Shown: piece after piece, positions 9,216-18,358 of the stretch
Layout: each line of letters begins with the position of its first letter
How positions within the stretch are numbered: position 1 is the stretch's first letter
Source of the DNA: an uncultured Bacteroidota bacterium
Lineage (GTDB): Bacteria > Bacteroidota > Bacteroidia > Chitinophagales > Chitinophagaceae
Assembly: GCA_903824725.1 (NCBI GenBank)
Contig: CAIJXU010000054.1
Coordinates: forward strand, 31,837-95,836
DNA: 64,000 nt
Reading direction: 5' to 3'
Made by a program: the position numbers and the translations under genes
Notes under the pieces: generated by a model
Database searches by the model: none
The model's input: only the letters and a program-made list of their open reading frames with translations
What the model was told of the DNA's origin: nothing

Positions 9216-11063
9216 TTAATAACCTCTTACATTTTTACCTTCCATAAAGTTCACAAAAGCTTTGTTACAAACCTTATTGCCACCTGGCGTAGGATAGTTT
9301 CCTGTAAAATACCAATCTCCTGTATTGGTAGGGCAACACTCATGTAAATCCTCAATTGTTTGATAAATTACTTCTACTGGAATTGTAATATTATCTGGTG
9401 TTATTAATTGAGCAATTTTATCTGATATTTCTTCGGGAGTAAATGGCTTATATAATTGACGAACCACATTTTCAGTATGTAAGGCTCCTTGTGTTTCAAG
9501 TTCTTTAATCTTATGTAAAACATCGTCAATCACATTGGTCATTCCCTTTTCATTCAATAATGCGATCACGGCTCTAAAAGCAATGAAATCGCCCATCTTG
9601 CTCATGTCAATGCCGTAACAATCAGGATACCTAATTTGTGGTGCCGAGGATACGACAATAATTTTTTTAGGAGATAGTCTTGATAACATTCGAATGATAC
9701 TTTCCTTTAAGGTAGTACCGCGTACAATACTATCATCAATCACTACTAATGTATCTTCATCTTTTCGAACCGTGCCATAAGTGATATCATATACATGCTG
9801 AACCATTTCATTACGATTGGCATCCTCTGTAATAAATGTTCTTAATTTAACATCCTTAATTGCAATTTTTTCTTGTCTAATTTTTCGATTAACCATGGCT
9901 TCTAACTTCTCCGGATCTACATCATTGCCCCAACTTAAAATGCGTTCTACTTTTATTTTATTCAAATATTCCTCCATGCCTTTTACCAAACCATAAAAAG
10001 CCACTTCGGCGGTATTGGGGATATAAGAAAATATAGTATTTTTTAAATCTTTTTCTATTCGATCTAATACACGCTTGCTTAAATGATTTCCTAAAGCAAT
10101 TCTTTCGCGATAAATTTTTTCATCACTTCCTCTCGAGAAATAGATACGCTCAAAGGAGCATGCTCTTCTTTCCTTTGCAGGAATAATTTGTTCAACTGAA
10201 TACTTTCCATGATCATCTACCACCAAAGCCATGCCTGGCATGAGTTCCAACACTTCATTTTCGGCAACATTAAAAGTAGTTCTGATAGCAGCGCGTTCGC
10301 TTGCAGCAACAATGACCTCGTCATCAATATAATAATAAGCAGGTCTAATGCCATGCGCATCTCTCATTATAAAACTATATCCATTGCCCAATAAACCCCC
10401 TACTGTAAAACCTCCATCAAATAAAGGAACTGCATTTTTTAATACATTCACTATATTAGGCTGATTGGGGTTGAGCTGTTCTTCTTTCTCCAAAAAATGA
10501 TGAATCACTTCCATCATAGCAGCTAAATCACTTTCTTTTTCAAATGCGCCTGGCTCTAATTGAATATGTTGATATAATTCATCTGTGTTGACTAAATTAA
10601 AATTACCCGCTAAAGCCAAATTTTTTCCAGGAACTAAATTTCTTTTGATGAATGGATGACAAAATTCAATATTATTTTTGCCTTGTGTCCCATATCTTAA
10701 ATGTCCTAAAAGTATTTCACCCATAAATGGCAAATGCCCTTTCATTAATCCAGGGTGCTTGGTAATATCTGGTTGGAATTTTTCTAACTCTTGAATTTCT
10801 AGCCCTATTTTATAAAACAAATCTGCAATAGGCTGTTGTGCGTTACTACGAAGTCGATATAAAAAAGGATTCCCTGGCTCAATATTTAATTTTAAAGTGG
10901 CTAATCCCGCGCCATCCTGTCCACGATTATGTTGCTTTTCCATCAACAAATACAGCTTATTTAAGCCGTAGGTGACCGATCCTCTTTTTTGAAGATAATA
11001 AGAAAGAGGCTTTCTAAGTCGAATGTAAGCTAGCCCACATTCATGTTTGATTTCATCACTCAT
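9216..11063 (-). CDS. purF: Amidophosphoribosyltransferase, long form
   Basis: 615 aa. PurF transfers ammonia from glutamine to PRPP, the first step of purine synthesis. The glutaminase nucleophile is Cys9 in MSDEIKHECGLAYIR, implying removal of an 8-residue propeptide. Class II glutaminase landmarks follow (NRGQDGAGLA, LGHLRYGTQG, AGNFNLVN). The PRPP-binding loop is TLVVIDDSIVRGTT near residue 430. E. coli PurF is about 505 aa; the extra length sits in the middle and C-terminus (TNTGDWYFTGNYPTPGG), typical of the Bacteroidota paralogue. It is the last gene of the minus-strand run, 11 bases after the SurA-like gene. The substrate could differ slightly from classical PurF because of the long C-terminus, but the catalytic motifs are intact. 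Confidence 0.9.
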   Translation of the reverse strand: MSDEIKHECGLAYIRLRKPLSYYLQKRGSVTYGLNKLYLLMEKQHNRGQDGAGLATLKLNIEPGNPFLYRLRSNAQQPIADLFYKIGLEIQELEKFQPDITKHPGLMKGHLPFMGEILLGHLRYGTQGKNNIEFCHPFIKRNLVPGKNLALAGNFNLVNTDELYQHIQLEPGAFEKESDLAAMMEVIHHFLEKEEQLNPNQPNIVNVLKNAVPLFDGGFTVGGLLGNGYSFIMRDAHGIRPAYYYIDDEVIVAASERAAIRTTFNVAENEVLELMPGMALVVDDHGKYSVEQIIPAKERRACSFERIYFSRGSDEKIYRERIALGNHLSKRVLDRIEKDLKNTIFSYIPNTAEVAFYGLVKGMEEYLNKIKVERILSWGNDVDPEKLEAMVNRKIRQEKIAIKDVKLRTFITEDANRNEMVQHVYDITYGTVRKDEDTLVVIDDSIVRGTTLKESIIRMLSRLSPKKIIVVSSAPQIRYPDCYGIDMSKMGDFIAFRAVIALLNEKGMTNVIDDVLHKIKELETQGALHTENVVRQLYKPFTPEEISDKIAQLITPDNITIPVEVIYQTIEDLHECCPTNTGDWYFTGNYPTPGGNKVCNKAFVNFMEGKNVRGY

Positions 11064-11074
11064 GACGGATAAAA

Positions 11075-12466
11075 TTAATACACTTTTTCAGTAAGAATGG
11101 CATCAGCTGCTTTGCTCCAATTTATTAATTCAGGGCAAGCATGATATTCAGTATCTACAAAAATGTAATAATTAGGGATATGTTCTTTAAACCACGCTTC
11201 AATTTGCTTTTGCTTTTTTTCATCCAAAGCGCGCTGTGAAACACGGTTGTAATCTTCTCTTAAATTTTCTTTATGTGGTGTAGTTCGTTCTCTAAAATAA
11301 ACCAATCTAACAGTTTGTCTGCCACGTTCATCTGTTGTGATCTGTGGTTCAGAAACATCGCCTGGTTTTAAAGTTTGTAATAGAATGACCATGTCCTTAT
11401 CTAATTGGTCAATATTAACATAGGAGGAACCGTCTGAACCAGAAATAGCGCCACCGCTAAACTTACTATTCTCGTCATCACTATATTTATTAACCGCTTC
11501 CCCAAAAGTCATTCTATTGGCAAGAATCTCTTTTCTTATACTATCTAAGAAATGTTTTGTTTCATTAATTTCATCTTTGGTAATGGGAGGCATACGTAAT
11601 ATATGCTTCACCACGGCATCATCTCCTGAGCGAGAAATGAGCTGTATAATATGATATCCAAACTTAGACTTAATGGGTGCTGAAATTTGTCCTTCTTTTA
11701 AACGGAAAGCGCCCGCCATAAAAGCAGGATCCCAAGTTTTTTCATTTCTATTTAAATGGAATTGGCCAAGGTTGTCTTTTGCACTTGGATCCTCAGAATA
11801 CAACTTCACTAATTGGTCAAATTTATTAAGGCCCGCTTCAACTTGTCTTCTATAATCTGATAATTGTTTGATTACATATTCTTCAATATCACGATTGGCT
11901 TTAGGATGCACAATGATTTCAGCCATATTCACTTCACTTTCATACAAAGGCAAACTATCTGATGGAATTTTATTATAGAAGGCCCTCACTTCAAAAGGTG
12001 TAATTTTAATTTTATCCACTACCTTTTTCTGCATTTCCTCAGCCAATTTTTGCTCCTTAATCATTGTTCTAAAGTCCTCCTTTAACTGAAAAACACTACG
12101 GCCTGCTACTTCTTCTAGCACTTCTTTAGAACCAAATTGCTGAAGAAAACTTCTGATTTTGCTATCAATGGCACTCTCAACCTCTTCATCTGTGACTAAA
12201 ATAGAATCCTTCTCAGCTTGCAAAACCAATGCTTTTCTCATCATTTGTTGCTCTACTACTTGACAGCTTGAGGGGAGTATTACATTTTCCTGACCTTGCG
12301 CTTGTCGCTTCATGTCAAGAATGGAATTGTCGATGTCGGACTTTAAAATATATTTATCACCAACCGTTCCCACAATTTTATCTGCTAATACTTTTTTAAC
12401 CTGTGCATTCATTTGAACGGAAAAGGATAAAAAAACAATGGAAAAAACAATGCTAACTATTTTCAT
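11075..12466 (-). CDS. SurA-like periplasmic peptidyl-prolyl isomerase / chaperone
   Basis: 463 aa with a signal peptide (residues 1-21, VQMNA-Q). A SurA_N-type helical chaperone region follows, with DKIVGTVGDKYILKSDIDN. Then come two parvulin (rotamase) domains, about residues 180-280 (SEVNMAEIIVHPKA..LKEGQISAPIKSKFGYHIIQL) and 285-390 (VVKHILRMPP..FGEAVNKYSDDENSKFSGG). SurA-like proteins escort outer-membrane barrels across the periplasm. In this organism the clients would include the TonB receptors and other barrel proteins. It sits between infB (68-base gap) and purF (11-base gap) on the same strand. Confidence 0.9.
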   Translation of the reverse strand: MKIVSIVFSIVFLSFSVQMNAQVKKVLADKIVGTVGDKYILKSDIDNSILDMKRQAQGQENVILPSSCQVVEQQMMRKALVLQAEKDSILVTDEEVESAIDSKIRSFLQQFGSKEVLEEVAGRSVFQLKEDFRTMIKEQKLAEEMQKKVVDKIKITPFEVRAFYNKIPSDSLPLYESEVNMAEIIVHPKANRDIEEYVIKQLSDYRRQVEAGLNKFDQLVKLYSEDPSAKDNLGQFHLNRNEKTWDPAFMAGAFRLKEGQISAPIKSKFGYHIIQLISRSGDDAVVKHILRMPPITKDEINETKHFLDSIRKEILANRMTFGEAVNKYSDDENSKFSGGAISGSDGSSYVNIDQLDKDMVILLQTLKPGDVSEPQITTDERGRQTVRLVYFRERTTPHKENLREDYNRVSQRALDEKKQKQIEAWFKEHIPNYYIFVDTEYHACPELINWSKAADAILTEKVY

Positions 12467-12534
12467 CGAAATTAAATTAATGTTTAAAGGTCAGATACTA
12501 GGTTGATTTTTCCAAGCATCATATCTTAATTATT

Positions 12535-15381
12535 TTATAAAGTACGCTTTACTTCCTCTTCTTCAAATGCTTCCACGATATCCCCCACCTTTAAGTCAAT
12601 AAAGTTTTTAATCGTTAAGCCGCATTCCATATTAGAAACCACTTCCTTGGCGTCGTCTTTGAATCGCTTCAAACTTCCCAATTCTGCAGCTTGCCCTTCC
12701 CCTTTAGGGTATTCCACAATACCATCACGGATAATACGTATTTTACTATTTCTACTCAATTTACCATCCAATACAAAACATCCTGCAACGGTTGCTTTAT
12801 CAAATTTGTATACTTCTCTTACTTCAACATTTGCAGTAATTTTTTCCTGAATCTTAGGTTCTAACATACCTTCCATTGCACTCTTAATTTCATCAATGGC
12901 GTTATAGATAATGGAATATAATTTGATTTCCACCCCTTCCGTTTCAGCTAATTTATTTGCTTGCATACTAGGTCGAACATTAAATCCAATAATAATGGCA
13001 TCTGACGCAGCAGATAACAATACATCTGATTCAGAAATTTGACCTACCCCTTTTAATACAACTCTTACAGCAATTTCTTCGGTAGATAATTTTTGTAATG
13101 AGTCACTCAAGGCTTCAACTGATCCATCCACATCCCCTTTGATAATAATATTCAATTCCTTGAAATTACCTAAGGCCAAACGACGACCAATTTCATCTAA
13201 TGTAATATGTTTTCTAGTTCTTAAACCTTGCTCTCTTAATAATTGAGCGCGTTTAGTAGCTAATTCTTTTGCTTCGGACTCATCTTCAAATACTTTGAAT
13301 TTCTCACCCGCTTGTGGTGCTCCATTCAAACCTAATATCACCACTGGTGTAGAAGGAGGTGCTGAATCAATACGTTGATTACGCTCATTAAACATCGCTT
13401 TTACACGTCCATAATATTGTCCAGATAAAATTAAATCACCTTGTCTTAAAGTTCCGTTTTGTACTAAAATAGTGGCGACATAACCACGCCCTTTATCTAA
13501 AGAGGCTTCAATGATGGTTCCTGTACCTTCTCTGTTTGGGTTGGCTTTTAAATCTAATAAATCAGATTCTAAAATAACTTTTTCTAATAAGGTATCTACA
13601 TTCAATCCTTGCTTAGCAGACAACTCTTGGTTTTGGAATTTACCACCCCAAGCTTCTACTAAAATATTCATTTGAGAAAGTTGCTCGTATATTTTTTGTG
13701 GATTAGCACCGTCCTTATCAATTTTGTTGACAGCAAATATCATGGGAACACTCGCAGCTTGCGCATGCGAAATAGCCTCTTTTGTTTGAGGCATTACAGC
13801 ATCATCCGCTGCTACTACAATGATGGCGATATCGGTTACTTTAGCACCTCTTGCACGCATCGCTGTAAACGCTTCGTGACCCGGTGTATCTAAGAAAGTA
13901 ATGGCTTTACCATTTGGTAAGGTTACCTCGTATGCACCAATATGTTGTGTAATACCTCCAGCTTCACCTGCAACAACATTGGCATTACGTATATAATCCA
14001 ATAAAGAAGTTTTACCGTGATCTACGTGACCCATAATGGTAACAATAGGAGGACGCTCCACTAAGTTGGCTAAATCTTCTGCTTCTTCTTCTTCATCCAT
14101 TTCTTCTACATCTTCTAGTCCAACAAATTCTACTTCAAAAGCAAATTCACTTGCTACTAATTCAATGACTTCCGCATCTAATCTTTGGTTAATAGAAACC
14201 ATGATACCCAAATTCATACACTTGCTAATGATATCAGCAAAACTGACATCCATTAAACTTGACAACTCACTTACAGTTACAAATTCAGTTACTTGTAATT
14301 TATTATCTCTTACTTCACTTTGTTCATTCTCTGCAGCTTCTTCTCTTTTAGCACGACGATATTTAGATTTCAAACTTTTACCTCGACCTCCTTGGCCTGA
14401 TAATTTAGCCTGTGTTTCTTTGATCTTATCTTGAATGGCTTTTTGACCAATTTCTTTTTGTTCGGGTGTTTGTGGTGCATTGCGATTACCTCCTGGTCTG
14501 TTACCACCTGGTCTATTGCCCCCTTGTCCTTGGTATCCACCACCTGGTTTATTACCACCTGGTCTGTTTCCACCTTGGGCTCCGCCCCCTGGACGATTGC
14601 CTCCACCTTGCGCACCGCCTTGTTGTGGAGGACGACCTGTTGGAGTAGGAATGCGTTTACGAACTCGCTTTTCCTCCTGACTCATTGGTTTTGGCCTTGT
14701 ATCGCTATTAACAGGTAAATCAATTTTACCCATCACTTTTGGACCTTCTAATTTGTCAGCCCTAATATTTTCAATTTTACCATGCACATTTTCGGGCGCA
14801 ATAGAATGATCGACTGGAGCTGATTTTTTGGATGCCGATTTAGCAGCTGGTGCTTTTTCGGCTGGCTTGGCTTCTGGCTCTTTGGGAGCATCTGCTTTTT
14901 TGGTTGCTTTTTTAGGTCGAGTAGAGGAATCAATTTGAGATAAATCAATCTTGTTGATGACCTTTGGTGTTTCTACTTCAGGTACTTTGATATTGGTAGT
15001 TACTTGTTCAGCAGGAACTTCTTCAATTGTCTTTTCAGCTTTACTTGCTTTTTTATCGGCAGCTACTTTAGTTTCTTTTGCCTTAGGCGCATCCGCTTCT
15101 TCAGCTTCAGGTGCTTTTTTGGCAACGGCTTCCTCTGGCTTTTTAGCTTTATCAGTAATTGCATTTTTAGGCAATTCAACATGATCTGCTTTATCCCTGG
15201 CCACTTTGTCGCCCTGAAATTCAGCTTGTAAAGCGTAATACTGATCCTCCGTTAATTTAGCCGCTGGCTTAAGGTCATCCTTGGGGAAACCTTTCTTAGC
15301 TAGGAACTCAATCAAGGTATCTTGACCGATGTTGAACTCCTTAGCAGCTGCTAACAATCTTGGTAATTTCAATTCTGACAT
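12535..15381 (-). CDS. infB: Translation initiation factor IF-2
   Basis: 948 aa GTPase that places initiator tRNA on the ribosome. Order: short IF2_N helix ([22 protein letters not shown]); a long low-complexity Ala/Lys/Glu/Pro linker; a Gly/Arg/Asn/Pro segment with GNRPGG repeats (about 250-310); a second IF2_N-like domain; then the GTPase with G1 GHVDHGKTS (about residue 450), DTPGHEAF and NKID; and C-terminal beta-barrels. Long ORFs on the opposite strand across the linker are compositional shadows. The gene follows nusA by 68 bases in the order rimP-nusA-infB, which is conserved across bacteria. ATG 15381 fits the conserved start [10 protein letters not shown]. Confidence 0.97.
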   Translation of the reverse strand: MSELKLPRLLAAAKEFNIGQDTLIEFLAKKGFPKDDLKPAAKLTEDQYYALQAEFQGDKVARDKADHVELPKNAITDKAKKPEEAVAKKAPEAEEADAPKAKETKVAADKKASKAEKTIEEVPAEQVTTNIKVPEVETPKVINKIDLSQIDSSTRPKKATKKADAPKEPEAKPAEKAPAAKSASKKSAPVDHSIAPENVHGKIENIRADKLEGPKVMGKIDLPVNSDTRPKPMSQEEKRVRKRIPTPTGRPPQQGGAQGGGNRPGGGAQGGNRPGGNKPGGGYQGQGGNRPGGNRPGGNRNAPQTPEQKEIGQKAIQDKIKETQAKLSGQGGRGKSLKSKYRRAKREEAAENEQSEVRDNKLQVTEFVTVSELSSLMDVSFADIISKCMNLGIMVSINQRLDAEVIELVASEFAFEVEFVGLEDVEEMDEEEEAEDLANLVERPPIVTIMGHVDHGKTSLLDYIRNANVVAGEAGGITQHIGAYEVTLPNGKAITFLDTPGHEAFTAMRARGAKVTDIAIIVVAADDAVMPQTKEAISHAQAASVPMIFAVNKIDKDGANPQKIYEQLSQMNILVEAWGGKFQNQELSAKQGLNVDTLLEKVILESDLLDLKANPNREGTGTIIEASLDKGRGYVATILVQNGTLRQGDLILSGQYYGRVKAMFNERNQRIDSAPPSTPVVILGLNGAPQAGEKFKVFEDESEAKELATKRAQLLREQGLRTRKHITLDEIGRRLALGNFKELNIIIKGDVDGSVEALSDSLQKLSTEEIAVRVVLKGVGQISESDVLLSAASDAIIIGFNVRPSMQANKLAETEGVEIKLYSIIYNAIDEIKSAMEGMLEPKIQEKITANVEVREVYKFDKATVAGCFVLDGKLSRNSKIRIIRDGIVEYPKGEGQAAELGSLKRFKDDAKEVVSNMECGLTIKNFIDLKVGDIVEAFEEEEVKRTL

Positions 15382-15449
15382 TCTAATGTTTTTTGTCCCT
15401 TTTTATGGGAACGAGTAACCTAATACAAATATACTTTCAAAAATCAAGG

Positions 15450-16700
15450 TTATTCACCTTTATCAAACTCTTCTTGTAAAATTCGACGCACATCCGCGAT
15501 GGTCTCTTTTTCTAAATCGGTTCTTCTTTCTAGTTCATCGGCACTTAGCTTGATAACGCTGCGAGCAGTATCACAACCCACACGCTTGAATTCATCAATA
15601 ATCCAAGTTTCAATTTCATCGCTAAATTCATCTAAATCAATGTCAAATTCATCAACGATTTCCTCGTCTTCACGATAAACATCTAATTCAAAGCCTGTTA
15701 ATTCAGCAGCCAATTTAATATTCACCCCACGACGGCCAATGGCTAAAGAAACCTGATCAGCTGGTAAGTATACTTCGACACGCTTTGTTTCGGTGTCAAT
15801 ATTCATGTAGCTAATTTTGGCAGGTGTTAATGAACGTTGTATTAATAATTGAGTATTAGTTGTAAAATTAATGACATCAATATTTTCATTTTTTAATTCT
15901 CTTACAATACCATGGATACGACTTCCTTTCATTCCCACACAAGCACCTACTGGATCAATACGATCGTCAAAAGATTCAACGGCCACTTTAGCACGCTCAC
16001 CTGGTTCACGCACAATTTTTTTAATGGTAATTAAACCATCAAATATTTCAGGTACTTCAATTTCTAATAATTTAGCTAAGAATAAAGGACTTGTTCTAGA
16101 TAAAATAATAACAGGTGAATTATTTTTCATATCCACTCTTGCTACTACTGCACGAATATTTTCCCCCTTCTTAAAAAAGTCTTGAGGAATTTGTTCTGTT
16201 TTTGGAAGAATCAATTCATTTCCTTCTTCATCTAATAACAAAACTTCTTTTTTCCAAACTTGATAAATTTCAGCATTAATAATATCGCCAATACGATCAG
16301 AATATTTTTTTACTAAAACATTTTTCTTAAGATCATTGATACGAGAAGCCAAAGTTTGTTTAGCTGCTAATATAGCCCTACGACCAAAGTCTAAAATATC
16401 TACCTCTTCATATAAATCCTCACCTATCTCAAAGTCAGGCTCTATCTTGATTGCGTAAGAATAAGGTACTTCCTCTAAAGGATTGTCAACATCATCATCG
16501 GGTCTAATTTGACGACGACGAATTATTTCCAAATCTCCTTTTTCGGCATTCACGATAACATCAAAGTTTTCGTCACTACCATACTTTTTTCTGATCAAAG
16601 TTTTAAAAACATCTTCTACCACTTTCATCATCGTTGGGCGATCAATATTTTCAGCGTCTTTAAACTCCTGAAAAGCTTCGATCAAATTTATACTTGCCAT
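15450..16700 (-). CDS. nusA: Transcription termination/antitermination factor NusA
   Basis: 416 aa RNA-polymerase-associated factor that prolongs pauses and strengthens intrinsic terminators. Domains: N-terminal polymerase-binding domain (MASINLIEAFQEFKDAENID), S1 domain (about 135-205), two KH domains (DPVGACVGMKGSRIHGIVREL and LAIGRRGVNIKLAAELTG), and an acidic C-terminal tail with EIVDEFDIDLDEFSDE and a helix-hairpin-like ending. I placed the start at ATG 16700 rather than the upstream in-frame codon at 16718, because MASINLIEAF matches the family start. It lies 38 bases after rimP. The terminator-like hairpin in the operon leader makes self-regulation plausible. Confidence 0.95.
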   Translation of the reverse strand: MASINLIEAFQEFKDAENIDRPTMMKVVEDVFKTLIRKKYGSDENFDVIVNAEKGDLEIIRRRQIRPDDDVDNPLEEVPYSYAIKIEPDFEIGEDLYEEVDILDFGRRAILAAKQTLASRINDLKKNVLVKKYSDRIGDIINAEIYQVWKKEVLLLDEEGNELILPKTEQIPQDFFKKGENIRAVVARVDMKNNSPVIILSRTSPLFLAKLLEIEVPEIFDGLITIKKIVREPGERAKVAVESFDDRIDPVGACVGMKGSRIHGIVRELKNENIDVINFTTNTQLLIQRSLTPAKISYMNIDTETKRVEVYLPADQVSLAIGRRGVNIKLAAELTGFELDVYREDEEIVDEFDIDLDEFSDEIETWIIDEFKRVGCDTARSVIKLSADELERRTDLEKETIADVRRILQEEFDKGE

Positions 16701-16738
16701 AACATAATTTTTTTTCAAGCTTTACGCTTGATGATTTG

Positions 16739-17209
16739 TTAAAATTGAACTTGAACTATAGTTGATTTAATATTCTCAAATGGGATCAGCAATTGTTGTT
16801 GGATTGCTTTTTTTCCTTTTCCGTCGGTCCACTCTAATACAATGTCATTATCCGAAACTGTCATCAGTTGACCTATTTTTTCACTTGCATCATTTAAAGT
16901 AACCATCACTTTGCGACCTATATTTTTTTGATATTGACGATTCAATATTAAAGGTTCGTCTACACCAGGCGATGACACTTCTAATGAAAAATCGCCTTCG
17001 GGAAACCAAGCTTCTTCTTCGATGGCTTTGTACAATTTTCGATTAAAAAAAGTACATCGCTCAATAGGCAACCCTTTGTCCCCATCTAAAAACACTTTAA
17101 TGTTATTAGTAGGTTTAATTTTTATCTGAACGCAAAAATAGCTTTGATCCTCTTCTAAAAAAGGGTCGATGACTGCTTTTACCTTATCTATTAATACACT
17201 TGGTTCCAT
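16739..17209 (-). CDS. rimP: Ribosome maturation factor RimP
   Basis: 156 aa protein needed for 30S subunit maturation. It shows the RimP_N region (FCVQIKIKPTNNIKVFLDGDKGLPIERC) and the diagnostic FSLEVSSPGVDEPL near residue 75, followed by a small SH3-like C-terminal domain (GRKVMVTLNDASEKIGQL..IVLEWT). It is the first gene of the rimP-nusA-infB unit. ATG 17209 lies 13 bases after a strong hairpin and directly behind a run of six T in the coding strand, so translation initiation sits in the tail of a terminator-like structure. Confidence 0.95.
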   Translation of the reverse strand: MEPSVLIDKVKAVIDPFLEEDQSYFCVQIKIKPTNNIKVFLDGDKGLPIERCTFFNRKLYKAIEEEAWFPEGDFSLEVSSPGVDEPLILNRQYQKNIGRKVMVTLNDASEKIGQLMTVSDNDIVLEWTDGKGKKAIQQQLLIPFENIKSTIVQVQF

Positions 17210-17246
17210 ATTTAAAAAAGAAGAAGGGAACGATTTCGTTCCCTTC
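17210..17246 (-). terminator. Intrinsic-terminator-like hairpin in the rimP-nusA-infB leader (possible attenuator)
   Basis: Positions 17223-17246 form a perfect inverted repeat, GAAGGGAACGA / TCGTTCCCTTC with a 2-base centre. On the minus strand it is followed by TTCTTTTTTAAAT and then the rimP ATG. Stem, GC content and T-run have the form of a Rho-independent terminator, placed between the promoter (17266-17299) and the first gene. As the only structure in a leader of about 50 nt, it is best read as an attenuator whose read-through sets operon expression. This is inferred from sequence only. Confidence 0.65.
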
Positions 17247-17265
17247 GATAGCTTTTATACTAGAC

Positions 17266-17299
17266 CAAAGGTAATAAAAGAGGATGAAATATCCCAAAA
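17266..17299 (-). promoter_or_regulatory. Promoter of rimP-nusA-infB (TTTTG-N21-TACCTTTG)
   Basis: On the minus strand, TTTTG at 17299-17295, a 21-base spacer, and TACCTTTG at 17273-17266. Both boxes match the Bacteroidota consensus exactly. The expected start of transcription is near 17260, giving a leader of about 50 nt before the rimP ATG. Confidence 0.7.
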
Positions 17300-17315
17300 T
17301 TATTGTGAGAGCCCT

Positions 17316-17323
17316 TATTTTTG
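17316..17323 (+). promoter_or_regulatory. -7 box (TATTTTTG) directly before the DUF4834 gene
   Basis: TATTTTTG matches TAnnTTTG exactly and ends only 4 bases before ATG 17328. Transcription from it would give an almost leaderless mRNA. A -33 element at the right distance is not evident. It is divergent from, and about 45 bases away from, the rimP promoter. Confidence 0.4.
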
Positions 17324-17327
17324 CACT

Positions 17328-17576
17328 ATGAGTAAGTTGATATTTTACGGTATAATGGTGTATTTCCTATACAAATTGATATTTAATGTGGTAGTTCCTG
17401 TGAGCAATGGAGTGAATACCATGCGTCAAAATATGGAACAAGCCAAGGCGGCTGAAGCCAACAGACAGGCTGCAGCCAATGCGAAGTTTAACCAAAATGC
17501 CACCCATACCCAAAAGGCGGATGGACCTCCAGTTGAAGCAGAATACATTGAATTTGAGGAAGTTAAGAAGAAATAA
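17328..17576 (+). CDS. Small membrane-anchored DUF4834-like protein
   Basis: 82 aa. One N-terminal membrane helix (LIFYGIMVYFLYKLIFNVVVPV) is followed by a charged Ala/Gln/Asn-rich helical tail (MRQNMEQAKAAEANRQAAANAKF) and an acidic end (VEAEYIEFEEVKKK). The layout and the closing EYIEFEE motif match the small DUF4834 family of Bacteroidota; function is unknown. A longer reading from an upstream in-frame ATG (17169) would run back through the divergent promoter and hairpin, so ATG 17328 is the better start. It ends 3 bases before the end of the HAD gene on the other strand. Confidence 0.75.
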   Translation: MSKLIFYGIMVYFLYKLIFNVVVPVSNGVNTMRQNMEQAKAAEANRQAAANAKFNQNATHTQKADGPPVEAEYIEFEEVKKK

Positions 17577-17579
17577 CCT

Positions 17580-18203
17580 TTATAAATAGGCCTCAATCTC
17601 ATTTTCTAGATACATTCCTTCCTTTAGATGCAGTACTTTAATCCCTACCCCTGCAGCGGCAATAATATTGGGTTCATTGTCGTCAATAAATAGGGTTTCA
17701 CTTGCCAATAAACCTTGTTGCTCTAATATATAAGTAAAAGACGAGGGATCGGGTTTTCGCATACCCATTTCATGAGAGTAATACGGTTTTTTAAATAAGG
17801 TCTCAAATGGATAATCGGCTACTTCATTTTCAAACTCAGGAATAAAATGATCATAATGAATTTGATTGGTATTGGAATATAAAAAAATATTAAAACGATC
17901 TTGGTTTGCGTGTACCCAAGCGATACTTGTTTTTCTAAAACCCACCAACAAAGCATTCCATGCAAATATAATTTGCTCATTAGACAAAGGTAAATTTCCC
18001 AATACTCTGAAGCCATCACAAAATTCAGATTCATTAACAAAGCCCATTTCCAAATCTAAAAAAAGTGGGTTGGATTTATTTAAAGTAAAATGTTGCTCTA
18101 TATTTTCGATACCTATTGAAGTAAAAGCATCGTTCATAATTTTAAAATCAATATCATATAAAACATTCCCTAAATCAAAGATTAAATTTTTTATGCCTGC
18201 CAT
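17580..18203 (-). CDS. HAD-family hydrolase (subfamily IA, YihX-like)
   Basis: 207 aa. HAD phosphatase core with motif I IFDLGNVLYDID (nucleophile Asp11), motif II around LYSNTNQIHYDHF, and motif III/IV KPDPSSFTYIL..ETLFIDDNEPNI near residues 150-175. A helical cap fills residues 15-90. The FDLGNVL start is typical of the YihX/epoxide-hydrolase-N-like group, which dephosphorylates sugar phosphates. Substrate unknown. Upstream lies the truncated PaiB remnant on the same strand. Confidence 0.88.
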   Translation of the reverse strand: MAGIKNLIFDLGNVLYDIDFKIMNDAFTSIGIENIEQHFTLNKSNPLFLDLEMGFVNESEFCDGFRVLGNLPLSNEQIIFAWNALLVGFRKTSIAWVHANQDRFNIFLYSNTNQIHYDHFIPEFENEVADYPFETLFKKPYYSHEMGMRKPDPSSFTYILEQQGLLASETLFIDDNEPNIIAAAGVGIKVLHLKEGMYLENEIEAYL

Positions 18204-18232
18204 TTTTAATTGTTTATACTTTATGATTAAAA

Positions 18233-18349
18233 TTATTTTTTCATACTAAATTTCCAATGAAATTGAGATTGGGTGGCTGCTGGATGGGCCTGCATTAAGC
18301 GAATTACTTCATGATGGTCTTTGGCTTTAAAATGTGGAACATGATACAT
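18233..18349 (-). pseudogene. Truncated N-terminus of a PaiB-like FMN-binding regulator
   Basis: A 38-codon frame from ATG 18349 reads MYHVPHFKAKDHHEVIRLMQ then AHPAATQSQFHWKFSMKK and a stop. The first 23 residues match the start of PaiB-type FMN-binding transcriptional regulators (MY..PHFK...EV...M..HP), a family of about 200 aa. The rest of the domain is missing, and the join after AHP suggests an internal deletion with a frame change. It begins 9 bases after the stop of the Lrp/AsnC gene on the same strand, as if it had once been the second gene of that operon. The match is short but distinctive. Confidence 0.55.
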
Positions 18350-18358
18350 ACTATATTT

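Noticed and set aside
9211..9224. GGTTATTAATAACC palindrome at the junction of the KAS III-like gene and purF
   Set aside because: It is made by the closing codons of purF and has no T-run; too short to call a terminator.
14036..14718. Long open frames on the plus strand opposite infB
   Set aside because: They mirror the low-complexity Gly/Arg and acidic linker of IF-2, have Cys/Trp/Ser-rich unnatural composition, and no family match.
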